From IMG/VR virus record IMGVR_UViG_3300027739_000026, positions 1 through 30,486 of that record: DNA of 30,486 nt. One strand, 5' to 3'. This document shows positions 19,653 to 27,299 of this stretch, in pieces (the stretch's first letter is position 1; each line of letters opens with the position of its first letter). Source of the stretch: a virus. A model generated the notes under the pieces. It was not told where the DNA came from. It saw only the letters and a program-made list of their open reading frames with translations, and searched no databases. The translations under genes and the position numbers were made by a program.

Positions 19653-20289
19653 ATATGATTTATTAATTAAAGCTTTAGAGTCAGCAGAGAGAGGTAACGT
19701 TATTCCAGATGAATACTGGATTGTAGATAACGGAATGCGGAGTGATCTTCAACTTCTAATACCACCTGAGATTAGACAAAAAGTAACAATTCTACGATTT
19801 GGTTATAACTTAGGTGTAGCTGCTAGTTGGAATCAGTTTCTAAAGTTTGCAGGAACTGGCAAAACTCTAATTATCTGTAACGACGATGTTGAGTTCTTCC
19901 CAGACACTATAGAAAAATTAATAAATAACTACGAAGAGGATTTTGTAATATTTCCAGGTGGAGTACCATCTGCAAACTCTTTCTCTTGCTTTTTAATACC
20001 AGAGAAAGTTTACAGAACAGTTGGGTTGTTTGATGATACCATTTCACCGCAATATGCTTATTTTGAAGACAATGATTACCATTACAGAATGTTACAACAG
20101 GGTTTTGATTTGAAGGGAATTCCTGAATGCAGATTAGGACATGTCGGGAGTGCCACTGTAAACTCTATGCCACACGCAGATCGAATAGCACATCATGGAA
20201 AATTTAAAATAGCGCGAGAAAACTATATCAGAAAATGGGGTGGACAACCCGGCGAAGAGAAGTTCAAAACTCCGTACAATGAGAGCTAA
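19615..20289 (+). CDS. GT2-like (GT-A fold) glycosyltransferase
   Basis: ATG 19615 is chosen over TTG 19612, with AGGAGAGG upstream. The 224-residue protein has the GT-A start KKIALCIPTLNRYDLL, the loop WIVDNGMRS, NLGVAASWNQFL, the DxD-type metal motif ICNDDVEF, and YFEDNDYHYRM in the acceptor region (family 2 ED motif). It would transfer a sugar from a nucleotide donor. It ends directly before the terminase gene, linking the sugar cassette to the structural operon. The acceptor could be a virion protein or DNA. Confidence 0.85.
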   Translation: MKKIALCIPTLNRYDLLIKALESAERGNVIPDEYWIVDNGMRSDLQLLIPPEIRQKVTILRFGYNLGVAASWNQFLKFAGTGKTLIICNDDVEFFPDTIEKLINNYEEDFVIFPGGVPSANSFSCFLIPEKVYRTVGLFDDTISPQYAYFEDNDYHYRMLQQGFDLKGIPECRLGHVGSATVNSMPHADRIAHHGKFKIARENYIRKWGGQPGEEKFKTPYNES

Positions 20290-21834
20290 ATGAGTATACA
20301 AGAAAAAATAAAAGATGAAGAATGGGCTCTTTATGAGGTTCTTAGAAATCCAATTTTATTTGGGGAGTTTTATAGAAATTTAGACATTCCTCCACAAGTT
20401 GATACATTTAAGTATACAGATTACCAAAAAGAATACTTAGGGGACTTCAATCATAAAGTTTCCTTATGTTGTGGTAGAGCTGTAGGTAAATCAGTTACAT
20501 TAACCGATTATATTTTATGGCTTCTTATTACTAATCTTTTTAGAACAGAGTATATTCTATATACAGTCCCTAATAGAGTTCATCTAGAGCCTGTATTTAA
20601 TAACTTAACTAAATACTTGAGAAGTAATACACTGTTGATGAATTTTATAGAACCAAACAAAGGAATTAACTCTGGAAATTATACTATAACTTTGGTTAAT
20701 AGTGCCCAGCTTGTGTGTAGAATAGCAGGCCAATCAGGCACAGGTGCAAATGTTATTGGTTTGCACACTCCAATAATAATAGCTGATGAGGCTGGTTATT
20801 ATCCGTGGGGAACATGGCTAGAGTTACAACCAGTACTAAACAGTTGGGAACCTGGACATAAGATGTGGGTTGCTGGCGTTCCTACAGGCCTTAGAGAAAA
20901 CAATGTTTTATATTTTGCAGATGAAGTAAGTGATGACTACTCTAAGCACCAAACTGCAAGTCACGATAATCCCAGATATTCAGCAGCAGATGACGAAGAG
21001 AACAAAAAGAAATATGGGGGTGTAGATGGTGAAGACTATATCCATATGGTATTAGGAAGACACGGTTCTCCTACTTTTGCTGTATTTGATAGAAGATTAA
21101 TGCAGATTGAAAACTACCCAACATATACTATTTCTATATCCGGGGTAGATTTAACTACATTAGGTGATGTAATAGGAAGGGTTGCTTTATTGCCAAGAAT
21201 GCCAACACATGACATCGGTATAATGGGAATAGATTTAGGCTACACAGAACCAACTAGTATCATGCTTCTGTACGAAAAGAATGGAAAGATTTATGAGCAT
21301 GCAAGAGTCATGCTTTATAAAGTTCAGTACCCAATTCAAGAAAAAGTTATTGATTATTTGGATACTAAATTTAATCCAGAAGTAGTTGGTATCGATGTTG
21401 GTAATGAGAAGGGTGTAACGCAACATCTTTTAGAAGATGATGCTTACTTACACAAAAATTATAAAAGAAAACTGTATCCAGTTGCTTTTGGTTCTTGGTT
21501 AGAATTGGGAGAAAATACAGATGGTGAAATGATTAAAACAAAATTAAAACCATTCTCTGTATCTCTTCTCCAAGAAAAAACAAATGCTCATAATATTATC
21601 TATTCTTCAACAGACCTGGACTTAGTAACAGAGCTAGAAAGAATGACTTATACAAAAACTCAAACGGGGGAAGTTGTTTATAAGACACTTACTCCGAAGG
21701 GTGGTAAACGAGGGGAAGATCACAATACATCAGCCCTTCTTTGTGCTGTGCTTTCGTATTACGTACTTGTAGAAGGACAGCTATTTTCTAAGCGGAAAGA
21801 ACCATTAGCCTTCAGCCATTGGGTATCTTTCTAA
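20290..21834 (+). CDS. terL: Terminase large subunit
   Basis: The 514-residue protein has the packaging ATPase, Walker A CCGRAVGKS (60-68) and Walker B PIIIADEAGY (161-170, D166 E167), then an RNase H-fold nuclease with IMGIDLGYTEPT (D315), VVGIDVGNEKG and a late acidic motif KRGEDHNTSALL. Together they translocate and cut concatemeric phage DNA. It is followed by portal and protease genes in the standard order. The ATG at 20290 directly follows the glycosyltransferase stop, with only a weak ribosome site, so translation may be coupled. Confidence 0.95.
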   Translation: MSIQEKIKDEEWALYEVLRNPILFGEFYRNLDIPPQVDTFKYTDYQKEYLGDFNHKVSLCCGRAVGKSVTLTDYILWLLITNLFRTEYILYTVPNRVHLEPVFNNLTKYLRSNTLLMNFIEPNKGINSGNYTITLVNSAQLVCRIAGQSGTGANVIGLHTPIIIADEAGYYPWGTWLELQPVLNSWEPGHKMWVAGVPTGLRENNVLYFADEVSDDYSKHQTASHDNPRYSAADDEENKKKYGGVDGEDYIHMVLGRHGSPTFAVFDRRLMQIENYPTYTISISGVDLTTLGDVIGRVALLPRMPTHDIGIMGIDLGYTEPTSIMLLYEKNGKIYEHARVMLYKVQYPIQEKVIDYLDTKFNPEVVGIDVGNEKGVTQHLLEDDAYLHKNYKRKLYPVAFGSWLELGENTDGEMIKTKLKPFSVSLLQEKTNAHNIIYSSTDLDLVTELERMTYTKTQTGEVVYKTLTPKGGKRGEDHNTSALLCAVLSYYVLVEGQLFSKRKEPLAFSHWVSF

Positions 21835-21844
21835 TGGAGAACAT

Positions 21845-23341
21845 ATGGAAAAATTAGCAAGAGCTTCATCGGCATATTTATCTACTGCACCTAATTATTT
21901 TCCCTCTGATTTACGTGGAAATGATTACGATGTAGATAAATTATCATTTACACACGATGTCTATGCTAAAGTTATTGAAGATTGTCGTTATTTTTATTTG
22001 AAAGAACCAATCGCATCCACTGTAATTAATAAAATGATAGATATTGCCATCAATGATATTCTAGTATCAAGAAATAAAACAGTATCTAAAACAGAATTTC
22101 AAGTATACGATGCTCTAAGAAAAGATGTTATTAAATTTTTAAAAATAGCGGCTGAAGAGCTTTTAATTACAGGGCTTGTTGTGCCTGAAATAACTTTAAC
22201 TAGACTTACAAAAGAGCAGTTGAGGGAAAAGGGAATCCAAAGATTGGATACATTGCTCTATCCAACAGAAATGTATATTAGAGATTCTGCAACGATTGAT
22301 ATAAAGAGACCTTTTATATCATCACAAGAATCTTACTTCTTACTTGTTCCAGACGATATTATATACTTTGTACAGAACAAAGGTATGTATCCAGACGGAT
22401 CAGAAGATAAAAGACTCTACGAGGAAATTATAAGACTTTATCCTGAGTTTATTAGACTCATATTAAAAGGTGAGACTAAAATATTGCTAGATAATCCACT
22501 TATTATTAAATTCAATAACAAATCTTTTTCTCCATACCCGGTTTCTTACTTATACCCAGGACTAGAATCCTTCAAGCATAAGAGAAACATGAGAAGAATG
22601 GACTATGCCATTGCTGCCAGAGTTATTAGTGCTATTTTACACGTAACTGTTGGGTCTGATGAATATCCATTAACTCAAGATCAGGAAGATGCTTTAATTG
22701 ATTTAGAGCAAAAGTTTAGATGGAGAGAAAATCTTAATCGTGATGATGTTGAACGTGTTTTCACACTTTTTACTAATCATACTGTCGCAATGAAATGGAT
22801 ATTTCCAGATATTACTCCTCTACTTGACGATAAAAAATATACAGAGGTTAACAAAGATATTATCCAGGCTTTGGGATTTCCAAGAGTACTAATTACGGGA
22901 GAGTCAGAAAGATCGTTTGCTGCCGATCCTGAAATAGTTACACTGTCCCCATTGAGCACTTTAAGAGCTATTAGACAAAGATTATTACCGATTATAGATC
23001 ATATCTTCAGAGCAGTTAAAGATAATAATCAAGCAGCATTAAAAAATATACCTGTTTATAAATTCCAACCCATTAATTTAATGAGCTTAACTTTATTCTA
23101 TACAGGTCTTGAAAAATTATATCAAAGCGGAAACCTTTCAAGAGATTCGTATACAGAAGCTTTTGGTTATGATTTCCAAAGTGAAATTGTAAAACGTAGC
23201 GAAGAAAAAGATTTACTAGAAGAACTCGGTATTGAGGAGTTTGCACCATTACCTCATAGCAATACTCCAGGACAAACCAACGATAAAGGCGCACCTATAG
23301 GGAATAGAAACGGGGAACAAAAGGGAAAAACCAAAACATGA
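21845..23341 (+). CDS. Portal protein
   Basis: This 498-residue protein stands directly after terL with GGAG before ATG 21845. It shows portal-like features: a helical N-terminal region with EPIASTVINKMIDIAIND, an alpha/beta wing (LYPTEMYIRDSATIDIKRPF), and a long C-terminal helical region (LSTLRAIRQRLLPIIDHIFRAVKDNN). It also has a polar, Gly/Asn-rich tail (NTPGQTNDKGAPIGNRNGEQ). It would form the dodecameric packaging vertex. The call rests on position, length and general pattern more than on a single motif. Confidence 0.85.
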   Translation: MEKLARASSAYLSTAPNYFPSDLRGNDYDVDKLSFTHDVYAKVIEDCRYFYLKEPIASTVINKMIDIAINDILVSRNKTVSKTEFQVYDALRKDVIKFLKIAAEELLITGLVVPEITLTRLTKEQLREKGIQRLDTLLYPTEMYIRDSATIDIKRPFISSQESYFLLVPDDIIYFVQNKGMYPDGSEDKRLYEEIIRLYPEFIRLILKGETKILLDNPLIIKFNNKSFSPYPVSYLYPGLESFKHKRNMRRMDYAIAARVISAILHVTVGSDEYPLTQDQEDALIDLEQKFRWRENLNRDDVERVFTLFTNHTVAMKWIFPDITPLLDDKKYTEVNKDIIQALGFPRVLITGESERSFAADPEIVTLSPLSTLRAIRQRLLPIIDHIFRAVKDNNQAALKNIPVYKFQPINLMSLTLFYTGLEKLYQSGNLSRDSYTEAFGYDFQSEIVKRSEEKDLLEELGIEEFAPLPHSNTPGQTNDKGAPIGNRNGEQKGKTKT

Positions 23342-23353
23342 GAGGCAGATTAA

Positions 23354-24379
23354 ATGAAAATCACCACATTCAATGTAAATAGTGTAAAATTAATTGTAGA
23401 TGATTTAGAGATAGATCAACTCGCAGCATCTGCTTCAATTTCTCTTAATCCTAATGTCACTTGGCTTAAACTTGTTTTGACTGATGACAAGCCAAACGCC
23501 AATAGACAAAGAATCCCAAAAGAAGAATATGCAAATGTTCTAAGAACGGGAGCTTTTATGCCACTAAAGATGGCATATCATGAAATTTCTGAAGGACATG
23601 AAGGCACTTACCCTCTAGGTGTGTTAGCACACTTAAAAACAGAAGGCGAATCAATTCATGCTTTAGCAGCTTTGTGGGACAGAGAAAGAAATACAGATGT
23701 TGAATATTTAACTAAGAGATATAAAGAAGGTCAACCCATTGATATATCTTGGGAATTAACCTATACTGAAGATCAAATAGAAGAAGATGGCGTAACTGCT
23801 CTACGGGGTGTAGCAATGAACGCAGCAACAATTGTGAGTATGCCAGCTTATGAGGGCAGAACTCCGGTTATTGCAATATCTTCCACATCTTCCAGTAATG
23901 AAGGAGACACAGATACTATGGATACAATTGAGTTGACAGAACATCAAAGATTACTTGACGAACAAAAAGTATCTTACGAAAAGCAGTTACAAGAACTTAC
24001 TAGTTCTCTTGAATCTGTTAAAACAGAGCTTGCAGAACTGCAACCAAAGTACAATGATGTTTTGTCCTTTAAAACAGAAGTTGAAGCTGAAAGAGCCAAA
24101 GCTGAAAAACTAGTCAGTATAAAAACAAAATTTAACGAAGCTGGTTTGAATGTTTCTGAAGAGTATTTTAGTGAGAGAGAACAGGCATTTTTAGCGATGA
24201 GTGGAGAACAAATTGATTTCTTCGTTCAAGAGCTAATTGCCGCTTTCTCTGATAAAAGCGCTGGAGAAAGCTCTGCATCAGTTTCTATTACATCAAAAAC
24301 TAAAATTCCGGCACTCAATGTGCCTGCTGAAGATATAAAAACTTCAGACATTATAGAATATTTAAGAACACAGAAGTAA
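23354..24379 (+). CDS. Capsid maturation protease fused to scaffold
   Basis: The first about 175 residues look like a phage prohead protease: FMPLKMAYHEISEG with a His, and a strand YKEGQPIDISWELTYTE with a Ser in the position typical of such enzymes. Residues about 190-255 are strongly coiled coil (EHQRLLDEQKVSYEKQLQEL onward) and the C-terminus is helical, as in scaffolding domains. Position between portal and capsid genes supports protease plus scaffold. Catalytic residues are proposed, not proven. Confidence 0.8.
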   Translation: MKITTFNVNSVKLIVDDLEIDQLAASASISLNPNVTWLKLVLTDDKPNANRQRIPKEEYANVLRTGAFMPLKMAYHEISEGHEGTYPLGVLAHLKTEGESIHALAALWDRERNTDVEYLTKRYKEGQPIDISWELTYTEDQIEEDGVTALRGVAMNAATIVSMPAYEGRTPVIAISSTSSSNEGDTDTMDTIELTEHQRLLDEQKVSYEKQLQELTSSLESVKTELAELQPKYNDVLSFKTEVEAERAKAEKLVSIKTKFNEAGLNVSEEYFSEREQAFLAMSGEQIDFFVQELIAAFSDKSAGESSASVSITSKTKIPALNVPAEDIKTSDIIEYLRTQK

Positions 24380-24397
24380 AGAGGAGCGATAATAGCT

Positions 24398-24979
24398 ATG
24401 GAAATCAATAAGTATACAGATATTATCGGCGTTATTACTAGACAGGCTATCTACGAAGGAAGAATGGTACTATTAACTGATAATAACAGTGCAGACCATG
24501 ATTTTGGTAGTAGAAGCGATCTTCCAGGCGTGAAGCTTCCTACAAGTGACACAGAAGCCGGAAGAGCAAAATATGTCGTAACTTGGCCTGTTAACAATGC
24601 CAATGCTGAAGGTGCAGTTTCCATGTTCGTGACTCAACCATCATACAGTTGGTCACTAAGACGTGGTGCGTTTGATCAAACTACAAACTTACCATTCAGT
24701 GCAACAGTTTATTTAACTTACCCAGGGAACCAAGAAGGCGTTCAAATTCCTTCTGGTTACTTAGCCCTGGCATTTGCTAGAGGTGTCTTCACAGTTCCTT
24801 CCGGCTCATACGTTTATTCAGCAGATATTATTAACCCTGGTGCTCCACTAGAGGTTTTGAACTCAGGTGATGACGGTGCTTCCGACGCAGGAAAGCTGGC
24901 TTACAATGCAAGCGGTACGATTGCTGTAGTTGAGCGTTATGATTCTAGCGATGGTAGTTTAACATTTAGAACATATTAA
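24398..24979 (+). CDS. Candidate capsid decoration/stabilisation protein
   Basis: The 193-residue protein is rich in Gly, Ser, Thr and Tyr, and beta-prone (FSATVYLTYPGNQEGVQIPS, YLALAFARGVFTVPSGSYVY), with no Cys. It lies between protease/scaffold and major capsid genes, a usual place for head decoration proteins. The segment EGRMVLLTDNNS near the N-terminus is like other phage structural proteins. GAGGAG stands 11 nt before ATG 24398. A role as head fibre or minor capsid protein is also possible. Confidence 0.7.
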   Translation: MEINKYTDIIGVITRQAIYEGRMVLLTDNNSADHDFGSRSDLPGVKLPTSDTEAGRAKYVVTWPVNNANAEGAVSMFVTQPSYSWSLRRGAFDQTTNLPFSATVYLTYPGNQEGVQIPSGYLALAFARGVFTVPSGSYVYSADIINPGAPLEVLNSGDDGASDAGKLAYNASGTIAVVERYDSSDGSLTFRTY

Positions 24980-25002
24980 TCTAAAGGAGCGTACTAATTA
25001 CT

Positions 25003-25917
25003 ATGGCTGATGAAAAAAGAATTCAAGAAGCTATTGCGTCGCTAGTAAAAGACAAGAGCAAAAGAGACGCTTTAGCTCAAATTATCGTGGAATATGTACA
25101 GCCAAATCATATTACAGGCGAGTTCGTTAACGGTTTATTAACTACAAGAAGTTTAAAACCGGGCGATAGCCTTGTGAAAAAGATTAGAAAAGGTATTGAA
25201 GTTAGAACTTTAGTACCCGGTGCTATACATTTAGCCAGCGAAATTACTGTAAGCGAAAGAATGAACTATATCCTAGACGGAGCTGATGTCAAAGTTACCT
25301 ACAATGCGTGGGAAATGGATAGCGGTGAAATCGGTACAGTTCAAGAAATAAAAGCAGAAATGGCTGCAAAGCTAAAAGACTTTTATTACAACAAATTGTT
25401 TACAGCCTTAAGTACAGTTTGGAGTGCAGTAAATACTCCTAGTAACTATACTTCAGTTGGTGGAGCATTAACAGCGACAGCTCTAGAAGCGGCTATTAAT
25501 AGAATCAATCAAACAACAAGTGGCGCAAAAGCTATTGTTGGTATTAGATCATTGGTTACACCTATTACTAAGTTCGGAGCATTCTGGACTGATGGTACAA
25601 ATTATCAATCTTCAGACGCAATCATTAATCAAATTATGGATACTGGAAGACTTGGTAAGTACTACGGAGTACCTATTATAGCGATTGATCAAATCTACAA
25701 CAACCCAGAAGATTATGCAACTATGCTTCCTACTGACAAAGTTCTTATTGTCGGAGAGAGCGTTGGCGAATTCATCACTTATGGTGATGTAAAGACTAAG
25801 CAATGGGAAGACATGAATGTAACTCCTCCTCAATGGATGTTAGAGTTATACCAACAATTCGGTTTAATTCTGGATCGTTGTGAGGGAATCTACGTACTCG
25901 ATAATGTAACTACCTAA
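25003..25917 (+). CDS. Major capsid protein (unspliced reading, tail encoded by the intron)
   Basis: The 304-residue protein lies between decoration and connector genes and has the profile of an HK97-fold capsid: N-arm helices, GVPIIAIDQIYNNPED, VLIVGESVGEFITYGD, and a C-terminal QWEDMNVTPPQWMLELYQQFG segment. Exon 1 proper ends at 25863 (codon 287, Gly). The remaining 54 nt (LILDRCEGIYVLDNVTT and stop) belong to the group I intron. Splicing replaces them with exon 2 (26706-26759), giving 304 residues again. GGAG lies 13 nt before the ATG, an unusually long spacing. Confidence 0.9.
   Translation: MADEKRIQEAIASLVKDKSKRDALAQIIVEYVQPNHITGEFVNGLLTTRSLKPGDSLVKKIRKGIEVRTLVPGAIHLASEITVSERMNYILDGADVKVTYNAWEMDSGEIGTVQEIKAEMAAKLKDFYYNKLFTALSTVWSAVNTPSNYTSVGGALTATALEAAINRINQTTSGAKAIVGIRSLVTPITKFGAFWTDGTNYQSSDAIINQIMDTGRLGKYYGVPIIAIDQIYNNPEDYATMLPTDKVLIVGESVGEFITYGDVKTKQWEDMNVTPPQWMLELYQQFGLILDRCEGIYVLDNVTT
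25864..25917 (+). other. Intron-borne recoded copy of the capsid 3' exon
   Basis: The first 18 intron codons encode LILDRCEGIYVLDNVTT plus TAA, in frame with exon 1. Exon 2 encodes MIIDNAQGIYVLDNVTT plus TAA, the same length. The last ten residues are identical, yet eight of those ten codons differ synonymously; overall 33 of 54 bases match. Purifying selection on the protein best explains this, so the copy is probably translated from unspliced message. Confidence 0.9.
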
Positions 25918-26705
25918 GTATGAAAATTATTTGTAGTAGCTGTCAAAAAGAATTTACTAAAATTAAATCATCAAAAGATGATGGTTTATGCGGTAAATGC
26001 AGAAGTAGTAAAAACTACTTAGCAAATGTAGACAGTTATAGAAAAACAAAAACTTGCCCAATATGCGGAAAAACAATCTTAAAAAACTCTAATTACTGTG
26101 GTTCTTGCTCTCAATATGGAGAAAAGAATCGTATGTACAAAGATGGAAGTAAAGCATCAACAAGAGTTTGTAGTAAATGTGGAAGTAAAATATCAACAGG
26201 TTCTATAAAAGGTTTGTGTAGAACATGCTATTTTATCGAAAGAAAAGAAAACTGCAACAGAATTTACAGCCTAGACCAATATAAGATATGGCGAACTAGT
26301 GTATTTGAAAAATTTAATTATACCTGTTGTATGTGCGGAAAACATGGATACATGAATGCACACCACATTTACCCTAAAAGAGATTTCCCAGAGAAAGTTT
26401 TTGATATAAATAATGGTATTACTTTATGTAGTTCCTGCCATGAAAAAACATATGGCAAAGAGTACGAATATATAGATTACTTTACAAAAATCATAGCCGA
26501 ATTAAAACTCCGTGAACACGGTGAACCCTGGAATGGGAATGCCGTACCAAGCCCTTTATGGGAAGGCGTAGAGACTAGAGGTGAAATAAAATCCTCCAAG
26601 AGCGCGGGGCAACCCTTGAGAAATCAAGAAGAAGACATAGTCCGAGCTTACGGGAAAGATAACCGTAAGAAGTCAAAGATAAAGAGCTTTGACGATAACA
26701 AACTG
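25864..26705 (+). mobile_element. Group I intron (842 nt) in the major capsid gene, with HNH ORF
   Basis: The 5' splice site follows AATTCGGT (25856-25863). The guide GCCGAATT (26496-26503) pairs with it over 8 bp with the required U-G at the cut (P1). AATCAT (26489-26494), just 5' of it, pairs with ATGATT starting exon 2 (P10). Core: P2 26510-26521; GACTA 26573-26577 with TAGTC 26638-26642 (P7); P7.1 26578-26596; P8 CTTGA-GAAA-TCAAG 26615-26628; P9 26647-26669; P9.2 26672-26693; terminal G 26705. P7.1 suggests an IA type. The HNH ORF lies in the P1 loop. Confidence 0.95.
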
Positions 26706-26759
26706 ATGATTATTGACAACGCACAAGGTATTTACGTTCTAGACAACGTAACAACTTAA
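25920..26759 (+). CDS. HNH homing endonuclease, intron-encoded, reading through the ribozyme core
   Basis: ATG 25920 is 2 nt after the unspliced capsid stop with no ribosome site, so translation probably reinitiates after the capsid gene. Residues 1-105 hold three CxxC...CxxC zinc ribbons. Residues 134-175 are the HNH domain (CCMCGKHGYMNAHHI, N165, CSSCH). From about residue 190 the frame runs through the ribozyme core (GNAVPSPLWEGVETRGE is a typical group I core read as protein) and in frame into exon 2. It would cut intronless capsid alleles and is made only from unspliced RNA. Confidence 0.9.
   Translation: MKIICSSCQKEFTKIKSSKDDGLCGKCRSSKNYLANVDSYRKTKTCPICGKTILKNSNYCGSCSQYGEKNRMYKDGSKASTRVCSKCGSKISTGSIKGLCRTCYFIERKENCNRIYSLDQYKIWRTSVFEKFNYTCCMCGKHGYMNAHHIYPKRDFPEKVFDINNGITLCSSCHEKTYGKEYEYIDYFTKIIAELKLREHGEPWNGNAVPSPLWEGVETRGEIKSSKSAGQPLRNQEEDIVRAYGKDNRKKSKIKSFDDNKLMIIDNAQGIYVLDNVTT
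26706..26759 (+). CDS. Major capsid protein, exon 2
   Basis: Eighteen codons, MIIDNAQGIYVLDNVTT plus TAA, joined by splicing to exon 1 in phase 0 (after Gly287). The start is fixed by the P10 pairing (ATGATT with AATCAT at 26489-26494) and the preceding terminal intron G (26705). The same bases also end the HNH ORF in the same frame. Confidence 0.88.
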   Translation: MIIDNAQGIYVLDNVTT

Positions 26760-26770
26760 TTTATAAAACT

Positions 26771-26803
26771 TGATAATGGGGGGAGAAAATCTCCCCCCTA
26801 ATC
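26771..26803 (+). terminator. Very strong G/C hairpin after the capsid gene
   Basis: GGGGGGAGA (26778-26786) pairs with TCTCCCCCC (26790-26798), loop AAA, extended by TGAT/ATCA outside. There is no U-tract, only TAATCAAAATAAGG with the next ribosome site, so it is more likely an mRNA-stabilising or partial-termination structure that sets capsid level above downstream genes. Confidence 0.6.
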
Positions 26804-26819
26804 AAAATAAGGAGATTCT

Positions 26820-27299
26820 ATGAGTGACTACGATATTTTTGCAGCGATGCAAGAGGGTAGGGAACCACTAGCCCGTTATAAGAAAACCATTGTTGGTAAT
26901 GTTCATGTAACGGCTTTAAATCCATTTTCAGATACACCAGAAGGTATTTTATTACATGGTAACGGGTCTGATAAAAGAGACACAATCGAACTTTGGACTA
27001 CTAAACAGATTGTATTTTTTGAGAGAATGAATATACCCCACATTAATGCGGGTAGAATTATTAAAACAACAGTTGCTCCACAACCCCAACCAGTATCACC
27101 TAATCAGGTATCTGATGATGATATTGTAAATTTATTGAATGATAAATTTTTGTCTCTAAAATCTAAGGTTGAAAAATTTACTGATGTAGCTCCATTGTTA
27201 AGAATGATTAATAAAGCTAGAGAGCTTGACAAGTCAGAAAAGATAATCAAGTACTTAGAACAAAGAATGGCTCAGCTTGAGATAGAGAAATACGAATGA
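26820..27299 (+). CDS. Head-module hypothetical protein (159 aa)
   Basis: ATG 26820 has AAGGAG, right after the strong hairpin. The N-terminal half is beta-prone (KKTIVGNVHVTALNPF, GILLHGNGSDKRDTIELWTT) and the C-terminal half helical (VNLLNDKFLSLKSKVEKFTD onward). A proline-rich linker (VAPQPQPVSPNQ) joins them. Genes of this kind follow capsid genes in many phages and their function is not defined. The two-part build suggests a structural protein with a flexible joint. The stop overlaps the next start (ATGA). Confidence 0.75.
   Translation: MSDYDIFAAMQEGREPLARYKKTIVGNVHVTALNPFSDTPEGILLHGNGSDKRDTIELWTTKQIVFFERMNIPHINAGRIIKTTVAPQPQPVSPNQVSDDDIVNLLNDKFLSLKSKVEKFTDVAPLLRMINKARELDKSEKIIKYLEQRMAQLEIEKYE

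Noticed and set aside
25864-26759. Simple insertion of a free-standing HNH gene after the capsid gene with a duplicated tail
   Set aside because: The P1 and P10 pairings, P7, P8, P9 and P9.2 form a coherent group I ribozyme, so this is an intron and not just an intergenic gene.
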